Source: RH-AL1 sp965277355 (GTDB taxonomy: Bacteria > Pseudomonadota > Alphaproteobacteria > Rhizobiales > Beijerinckiaceae). From it: a DNA stretch of 64,000 nt. The stretch is taken from the NCBI GenBank assembly GCA_965277355.1, contig CBDICN010000001.1, positions 1,482,095-1,546,094 of the forward strand, read 5' to 3'. This document shows, piece after piece, positions 58,839 to 64,000 of this stretch; positions within the stretch are counted from its first letter, which is position 1; every line of letters starts with the position of its first letter. A program made the position numbers and the translations under genes. Below the pieces are notes generated by a model. That model saw only the letters and a list, made by a program, of their open reading frames with translations, was not told the DNA's origin and did no database searches.

Positions 58839-59562
58839 GCCGATCATTCGGTGCGACGGTGTCGGCAAGGCGTTCCAGCTCTACATGCACCGCAACGACC
58901 AGCTCAAGCAGACGCTGTTCGGCCGCTGGGGCAAGTTCTACAAGGAGCATTGGGTGCTCCGCGACGTCTCCTTCCGCGTCGACAAGGGCGAGTGCGTCGG
59001 CATCATCGGGCGCAATGGCGCCGGCAAGACCACGCTGCTGCAGATCCTGTGCGGCATCACCACCCAGACCCACGGCGAGACGGCGATCAACGGCCGGCTC
59101 GCACCGATCCTGGCGCTCGGCGCCGGCTTCGACCATGAGCTGACCGGACGCGAAAACGCGCTGATCGGAGGCGCCATCCTCGGGCTGAAGAAGAAGGAGG
59201 TGCTGGCGCGGATGGGCTCGATCGCCACCTTCGCCGACATCGGCGACTTCTTCTATCAGCCGCTCAAGATGTACTCCTCCGGCATGCTCGCCCGGCTCGC
59301 CTTCGCGGTCTGCGCCCACGCCGACGCCGACATCCTGATCGTCGACGAGGCGCTTTCGGTCGGCGATACCGCCTTCGGCGCCAAATGCGACGCCTACATC
59401 AAGGATTTCGCCAAGCACGGCACGATCCTCGTCGTCTCCCACGATTTGCAGACGCTGGAGACGCTGTGCGACCGCCTGGTGTGGATCGACGACGGCGCCG
59501 TGCGTGCGATCGGCACGCCGGCGGAGCTGATCCCGGAGTACCGTCTGGTGATGTCGCTGTAG
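58828..59562 (+). CDS. Polysaccharide ABC exporter ATPase (Wzt-like, short form)
   Basis: A 244-residue ATPase partnering the upstream permease. Walker A GRNGAGKTT, the TagH-type stretch LAPILALGAGFDHELTGREN, signature YSSGMLARLAFAVCAHAD, Walker B ILIVDEALSVGD and the H-loop VVSHDLQ. The start at 58828 lies inside the permease gene and gives the family N-terminus (MSSEPIIRCDGVGKAF). It lacks the C-terminal carbohydrate-binding domain found in long Wzt proteins, so export may not depend on glycan-end recognition. No glycan-synthesis genes are adjacent. Confidence 0.92.
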   Translation: MSSEPIIRCDGVGKAFQLYMHRNDQLKQTLFGRWGKFYKEHWVLRDVSFRVDKGECVGIIGRNGAGKTTLLQILCGITTQTHGETAINGRLAPILALGAGFDHELTGRENALIGGAILGLKKKEVLARMGSIATFADIGDFFYQPLKMYSSGMLARLAFAVCAHADADILIVDEALSVGDTAFGAKCDAYIKDFAKHGTILVVSHDLQTLETLCDRLVWIDDGAVRAIGTPAELIPEYRLVMSL

Positions 59563-60191
59563 GGTGGTTTGCTCGCGCGTCGACTGGCATATGAACCAAG
59601 ACCCTCATTTCAGGCAGATCGCCAGCTGCTTATGGACGTCGTAGGCGTTGGGCTCGCCAGCGGAAAGATGCGGATTGCGCACGCGGTCCAACGCGACCCT
59701 GGCCGCCAGCGAGCTGCATGGCGGCTTGCCATGACATTCTTTGTTGCCTAAAGCCGCCCGCTAATGGCCTTGGGCAGCGAGAAAGTCGTGCCGTATACCT
59801 ACCATGCGAACATTCCAAAGGGTTGCCCTCCGCAGGATGCCGAACCTGCTGACATGTCTGCATTTCGAGCCATTCCGGATCTGCCAATCTGCAGCCACCA
59901 TTTTCTATCCGACGTAGAAACGAACAAGCCGCAGAACGATGCAAGGAATTGTAGGTGCTGGGGTTGTTCGATTTGGCCTTCCCTGGAAGCGGCGGAGCAT
60001 GGACGAGATTTATTTCACTACTTTCGAAAGTGCTTCATAGTTAAAGGCCGACTATCCCCGTCTGATGGCGAGATTAAGGCTTCTCCGACCAAAAGACAAC
60101 CTGAACATACCACTTTTTGGAAAGTGGTCGGAAGAGACTTATCTTTATCTTTTATCGTTATCCTCAAACCGGAAGAAGAGGAGGCTTAGAC
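59563..60191. other. 629-bp junction into A+T-rich DNA (no intact gene)
   Basis: The first 320 bp have normal base composition and no recognised gene. From about 59900 the sequence becomes markedly A+T-richer and stays so to about 61350. Two overlapping frames near the right end look partly coding: one ends ILKPEEEEA with a stop at 60189, the other (59999-60205) has an in-frame TAG. GAGGAGG at 60176-60182 serves the gene at 60192. Confidence 0.45.
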
Positions 60192-60205
60192 ATGTGGAGC
60201 CTTAG
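59999..60205 (+). pseudogene. Possible small gene with in-frame TAG upstream of the A+T-rich gene
   Basis: From ATG 59999 the frame reads MDEIYFTTFESAS, meets TAG at 60038-60040, then continues without a stop for 54 codons as LKADYPRLMARLRLLRPKDN, LNIPLFGKWSEETYLYLLSL to TAG 60203, overlapping the start of the next gene by 14 bp. Reading CAG for TAG would give a plausible 68-residue helical protein. It could be a decayed first gene of a two-gene cassette; coding status is uncertain. Confidence 0.3.
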
Positions 60206-61355
60206 CTCTCCATCCAGAAAATGGAACAACAAAGAGGCCATTGTTCCAACTCGCGTGCTCTACGAGTACGATGGTCCAATGATCTTTACCGCACAGCTCG
60301 GTTTCATCGATGCTATTTTCCTAAAGTTTGACGAGCTAGATAATACAGATCTTTACATAGCCACGCAGACAAATGACCAGATCGTCTCAATGATAATCGC
60401 TGGCCAGCTTTCCGTCCGAGCCGGCCTCGAAAAAGATTCAGTCTGGATCATCGAGATGCACCGCGACATGACAATTTCAAAATACTGGTTTTGCGATAGA
60501 GAGCGACTACCTGACAGCCTGTTGCCCCGCAAAAATTCAGGTCTCTTTCCGCATTTCGGATTCGTACCAAACACGTTAGAACAAGCAAAAGCATTCTTTT
60601 CTGTAGACTATCAGGGCTCACAACTCAAAAAATCCGGGATGCGTTTCAGCACCTTTAAGCGCCTCGTCGATGGGACCCATGATGCGGCGCGTAGCATACT
60701 AAGCCCTATAGATTTATTTGGCTCAAAAACAGTAACATTTGATTTCAACATTGCCGAGCCGGTATTTGGCAGTCTTGTTCTTTCCATACAAAATCCTACG
60801 GTAAACGAGAGGATACTCAAGCAGAAACTTGCTCAAGATGTCGACCTGAACGATGTACGCCAGCAATTTGCGACCCAACGAGATAGTTTCTTTGACGAAA
60901 TCAATGAAGTAGTCAAATCTGCTGAAAAGGGCCCTGTAAGTGATGCGCTTGTAGGAGAGCGGTTTATTCTCTTGGATCGAATCCAGGCCCTTATACCCAA
61001 TGAAGAGAACGAGCTACGTTCAGTGATGTTTAGCGCATCGGGAAGCAACCGTTTTTCTCATGTGCTTATAGGTGAACAGGTGGGAGAGCGTCTATCCATT
61101 GCCCTCCGAGCAGCCGATTCAAGGATAATAGAAGAGTACGGTAAAGTCGAAGTTACCAACGATCCAAGTAGATCGTTTGTCATGATGTCACAGCGGGGTA
61201 AACAAGTCACCTGCTACGTTAGCTATGACGACTATGACACGTTGAAGAGGGACGTTCGTTTTAGAAATGGCGCCAATATCAAAGCTAGAGGTAGGCTTAC
61301 GCGCCGAACGCGGCGAGATATTCTTCATGCAGAAGGGATGCCTACGCTCGTCTGA
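60192..61355 (+). CDS. Unknown protein on A+T-rich foreign DNA
   Basis: A 387-residue protein with no recognised family. Its gene is visibly A+T-rich (about 40-45% G+C by eye, against well over 60% around it) and uses codons such as TTA, ATA and AGA that neighbours avoid, so it is horizontally acquired. ATG 60192 has GAGGAGG 8-9 bp upstream. Seen: VLYEYDGPMIFTAQLGFIDA near the start, a mixed alpha/beta N-terminal part, a helical middle (ERILKQKLAQDVDLNDVRQQ), and a basic C-terminus (RGRLTRRTRRDILHAEG). No signal, membrane helix or obvious catalytic motif. It could belong to a defence or other accessory cassette; this is inference from base composition and isolation. Confidence 0.8.
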   Translation: MWSLSSPSRKWNNKEAIVPTRVLYEYDGPMIFTAQLGFIDAIFLKFDELDNTDLYIATQTNDQIVSMIIAGQLSVRAGLEKDSVWIIEMHRDMTISKYWFCDRERLPDSLLPRKNSGLFPHFGFVPNTLEQAKAFFSVDYQGSQLKKSGMRFSTFKRLVDGTHDAARSILSPIDLFGSKTVTFDFNIAEPVFGSLVLSIQNPTVNERILKQKLAQDVDLNDVRQQFATQRDSFFDEINEVVKSAEKGPVSDALVGERFILLDRIQALIPNEENELRSVMFSASGSNRFSHVLIGEQVGERLSIALRAADSRIIEEYGKVEVTNDPSRSFVMMSQRGKQVTCYVSYDDYDTLKRDVRFRNGANIKARGRLTRRTRRDILHAEGMPTLV

Positions 61356-61626
61356 CCCTGCCGATACGCGTCCCACGTTCACGCCATCTAAGCATTGAGC
61401 GCCGCCCCTGTGTCGGAAAGATACTGCGCACCCAAGCGACACAAGTTGTTCTCGCCCATGCCATTTCGCGAGGTCGTACAGCGCTGACATTGACGGCCTT
61501 AGGTACGATCCCCGATCCATGCGGATGGATCAGCCATCCGGCAAGCACCTGCGCGCGCCAAGCTTGACTCGGCTTAGGCGCACGCCTCTCTACGGAAATG
61601 TCTCGCGTCCGTGGCGTTCTCCGACA

Positions 61627-62718
61627 ATGGCGTCGATCCAACCCAAAGATCCCGATGTCACCGATGCTCCGGGTCACGCCGACGCGCCGGATCCCACAGA
61701 CACGTCAGCTCCAAATCAAGCTCAAAGCCCGCCACTGTCGCTCTCCGCCCGCATGGAAGAGCGGTTCTTCGCGCCTTTCAAACGCAACGCCTTCGCGGCG
61801 CGCACTTGGCAGCTCGTCACCGCCTCCGTGATCGTCGCGATCTACGCGGCCGGCCTGATCCTCCTGCTGCGCTGGGACGCCGAACACCCGCAGCAGCAAC
61901 TCGCCAAGCAGGAGGAGACGCCGGTCGAAGTCGTCGTCGAGAAGCCGAAACCTCCGCCCGAGCCGAAGCAGCCCGAGAAGAAGCCGGAGCCGCCGAAGCA
62001 GGAAATCGAGAAACCGGCGACGAGTGCGCCGCGCGCACCCAACGAGGAGAAGGTCGAGACCGAGAAGCAGGACAAGGCGACGCACGCGCCGAAGGCGCCG
62101 GCCCCGCCGGCCGACGGCAAGCCGGACGAGGCCAAGGAGGCCGCCTCGCCCAGCGAGGCGCCGGCCGAGCCGGACAAGACCGAGGAGGCGGCGCAGAAAA
62201 AGCCGGACCCGTCCGACAAGGAGGCCGAGGCGCTCGACAAGGCGGTGCCGCTGCCGCCGAGGAAGCCGGTGATGAAGGAGGCCAAGGCGAAGCCGCCGGC
62301 CAAGCTGCGGCGCGAGAAGGACGCGGCGCGACGGGTGGCCGGCCTGTCCGATCTGCCGGACTACGCCTTCGCGCGCCCGACCAAGAAATCGCCGGTCTAC
62401 GGCGGCTCGGAAGACTCGCGCTACCTCGCGATCGTGTATGGCATGATCATGCAGAAATACCGTCCCTCCCCTTTCGTGCCGGCCGACAGCACGAGCATCA
62501 CCATGACGTTCGACGTCGATAGCGGCGGCGACGTCGAGGACATCAACGTCGTGCGGACCAGCGGCTACCCGGAAATTGACGCCGAGGCGATCACCGCGGT
62601 TCGACGGGCCTCGCCGTTCCCGCCGCCACCGCCCGGCGCGCCACACGGGCTCATCGCCACGATCGACGTCGCCGAGGCGGCGGGGCAGCACATGCACACG
62701 AGCCCACGAGGGCGCTAG
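61627..62718 (+). CDS. tonB: TonB-family energy transducer
   Basis: Couples inner-membrane proton motive force to outer-membrane receptors. The 363 residues start at ATG 61627: a cytosolic N-terminal tail (1-60, unusually long), one membrane helix (62-82, LVTASVIVAIYAAGLILLLR), a Pro/Lys/Glu-rich periplasmic spacer (about 95-255), and a TonB C-terminal domain at 285-355 with MTFDVDSGGDVEDINVVRTS and SPFPPPPPGAP. No exbB/exbD is adjacent. It overlaps recF by one base (TAGTG), an unexpected partner. Confidence 0.9.
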   Translation: MASIQPKDPDVTDAPGHADAPDPTDTSAPNQAQSPPLSLSARMEERFFAPFKRNAFAARTWQLVTASVIVAIYAAGLILLLRWDAEHPQQQLAKQEETPVEVVVEKPKPPPEPKQPEKKPEPPKQEIEKPATSAPRAPNEEKVETEKQDKATHAPKAPAPPADGKPDEAKEAASPSEAPAEPDKTEEAAQKKPDPSDKEAEALDKAVPLPPRKPVMKEAKAKPPAKLRREKDAARRVAGLSDLPDYAFARPTKKSPVYGGSEDSRYLAIVYGMIMQKYRPSPFVPADSTSITMTFDVDSGGDVEDINVVRTSGYPEIDAEAITAVRRASPFPPPPPGAPHGLIATIDVAEAAGQHMHTSPRGR

Positions 62719-63857
62719 TGCGAGCCAAGGCGGCGGCGCTTCGCCGCCTCATCCTGTCCGACTTCCGCTCCTACCCGGCCCTCGACCTCACGGTCGATGC
62801 ACAGCTCGTCGTGGTCACCGGCGAGAACGGCAGCGGCAAGACCAATCTTCTCGAGGCGATCTCGCTGTTCGCGCAGGGCCGCGGCCTGCGCCGCGCCGAC
62901 CTGTCCGCCTGCGCCAGCCGCTCCGGCGGGGGCGGCTTCGCCGTGTCGCTCGAGCTGGCCTCGACCGGCGGGCCGGTCCAGCTCGGCACCGGCCTCGATC
63001 CGGGTCACGACGGCGCGCCCGCGACGCGCCGCCATCGGATCGACCGTGAGCCGGTCGGCTCCGCCCGCCATTTCGCCGACCACCTGAGGCTCGTCTGGCT
63101 GACCCCCGCCATGGACCAGCTCTTCAACGGCTCGCCCGGCGAGCGTCGCCGCTTCCTCGACCGGCTCGTGCTTTCGGTCGATGCCGAGCACGGGACCCGC
63201 GTCGCCGCGCTGGAACGCGCGCTGCGCCAGCGCAACCGCGTTCTCGAGGATGGCACCATTGCCGATGCGGCGTGGCTCGACGCCATCGAGCGCGAGGTCG
63301 CCGAGCTCGCCGTCGCCGTCGCCGCCGCCCGAGCCGAAACCATCGCGCGGCTGTCCGCGCTCATCGCGACGCGCCGCGAGACGGCGTTTCCCTGGGCAGA
63401 GATCGCGCTCGCCGGCGAGATCGAGGCCTTGTGCGCGACGCATGCCGCGCTAGAGGTCGAGGACCGCTACCGCACGATGCTGCGGGCGAGCCGCGCGCAG
63501 GACGCCGCCGCGGGGCGCACACTTGTCGGGCCGCAGGCGGCGGACCTGCTCGTGGGCCACGGCCCCAAGCACCTCGAGGCGGCGCTGTGCTCGACCGGCG
63601 AGCAGAAGGCGCTGCTGGTTGGGCTGGTGCTGGCGCATGCGCGGCTCGTCGGCGATCTCACCGGCATGGCGCCGGTCATGCTGCTCGACGAGATCGCCGC
63701 GCATTTCGATACGACGCGCCGCGAGGCGCTGTTCGCCGACTTGGCCGAGCTCGACGGCCAGGTCTGGATGACCGGCGCGGACGAAGGCGCCTTCGCGCGG
63801 CTCGAAAGGCACGCGCAACGCCTGCGCGTGACGCCGGGATTGGTCAGGCCGGGCTAG
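62718..63857 (+). CDS. recF: DNA replication/repair protein RecF
   Basis: An SMC-like ATPase that helps load RecA at gaps through RecOR. The 379 residues show Walker A GENGSGKT (35-42) after LILSDFRSYPALDL, a central coiled arm, the signature CSTGEQKALLVGLVLAHARL and Walker B MLLDEIAAHFD. The GTG start at 62718 shares its first base with the tonB stop. In most alphaproteobacteria recF follows dnaN; here it follows tonB. It converges with a TonB-like gene, overlapping stops. Confidence 0.95.
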   Translation: MRAKAAALRRLILSDFRSYPALDLTVDAQLVVVTGENGSGKTNLLEAISLFAQGRGLRRADLSACASRSGGGGFAVSLELASTGGPVQLGTGLDPGHDGAPATRRHRIDREPVGSARHFADHLRLVWLTPAMDQLFNGSPGERRRFLDRLVLSVDAEHGTRVAALERALRQRNRVLEDGTIADAAWLDAIEREVAELAVAVAAARAETIARLSALIATRRETAFPWAEIALAGEIEALCATHAALEVEDRYRTMLRASRAQDAAAGRTLVGPQAADLLVGHGPKHLEAALCSTGEQKALLVGLVLAHARLVGDLTGMAPVMLLDEIAAHFDTTRREALFADLAELDGQVWMTGADEGAFARLERHAQRLRVTPGLVRPG

Positions 63858-64000
63858 TTGGCGAAGCGCAGCGGCAAGGTGACATGCTTGCCGAGGTGGT
63901 CGGGCGGCGGCGTCACCGCGCCGCGCCCCATGATCGCGGCCCGGGCCTTCGCGCCCACCTCGGGATCCGACGCGCTGACGAGGCTGACCCGGTGATGCGG
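63854..64000 (-). CDS. TonB C-terminal-domain protein, 5' end outside window
   Basis: The last 48 codons of a reverse-strand gene: HRVSLVSASDPEVGAKARAA, ending LGKHVTLPLRFAN. The pattern of a small-residue variable 'VSASDPEV..KARAAI', a Pro-rich turn and a final basic/aromatic strand is the TonB C-terminal module. Its stop (63854-63856) overlaps the recF stop tail-to-tail. Only a fragment is visible, so the full architecture is unknown. Confidence 0.65.
   Translation of the reverse strand, partial: PHHRVSLVSASDPEVGAKARAAIMGRGAVTPPPDHLGKHVTLPLRFAN

Noticed and set aside
1..64000. tRNA, rRNA, riboswitch, CRISPR and complete prophage
   Set aside because: Looked for cloverleaf-type sequence, conserved rRNA segments, spaced repeats and phage structural genes while reading; none seen. 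A covariance-model scan would be needed to exclude small RNAs.

Overview
The window is G+C-rich (mostly well above 60% by eye) and looks like the chromosome of an alphaproteobacterium of the Hyphomicrobiales (rhizobial) type. Supporting this are a CycM-like membrane cytochrome c divergent from a monofunctional prephenate dehydratase, the run hisD / UPF0262 / low-molecular-weight phosphatase, ptsP next to prfA, a YejA-like peptide-binding protein, DUF892 and CsbD stress proteins, and rhizobial-style intergenic inverted repeats. The genus cannot be fixed from the sequence alone. No rRNA, tRNA, CRISPR array or prophage was seen.

Layout. 1-11 kb: partial YejA-like protein, a two-haem cytochrome c, pheA, a lytic transglycosylase, an LRR-protein kinase, a Bcr-type exporter, a RidA protein and ptsP. 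11.3-14.5 kb: prfA followed by a scar with a parD antitoxin, two ruined parE-like toxins, an inverted-repeat element, an IS110-family transposase and a second, decayed copy of the prfA 3' end. 14.5-26.4 kb: esterase, MscS channel, two broken genes (DUF2214, SnoaL-like) beside a 14-bp tandem repeat, apaG-argE, a NarL-type two-component pair, membrane proteins, and two tandem paralogues with (M-E/K-P)n amino termini. 26.6-33.3 kb: DUF892 protein, then a graveyard (frameshifted LysR gene, truncated carboxymuconolactone decarboxylase, chimeric hydrolase, SDR remnant, a 42-bp repeat), then an intact MarR / isochorismatase-like / DHA2-exporter operon. 33.8-43.5 kb: ligA, two overlapping secreted paralogues, glutathione peroxidase, a His-rich small protein, a YyaL-type thioredoxin/DsbD fusion, an acetyltransferase and the hisD group. 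43.5-52 kb: two translationally coupled sensor kinases with three receiver domains, an MFS transporter, small membrane and secreted proteins. 51.3-57 kb: RND pump operon carrying a glycosyltransferase. 57-64 kb: acetyltransferase, csbD, a Wzm/Wzt-like ABC exporter, an A+T-rich foreign gene of unknown function, then tonB-recF and the end of a second TonB-like gene.

Most intact genes are housekeeping or envelope/stress functions. The novelty lies in three places: the recombination scars at 7.7, 12.4-14.5 and 27-31 kb; the Met-Pro repeat paralogues at 25.4-26.4 kb; and the A+T-rich gene at 60.2-61.4 kb with a possible decayed partner upstream. At least five genes carry frameshifts or an in-frame stop (LysR, DUF2214, parE, hydrolase, 60.0 kb ORF). 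Either this lineage is losing accessory genes or the assembly has local indels; reads would decide.
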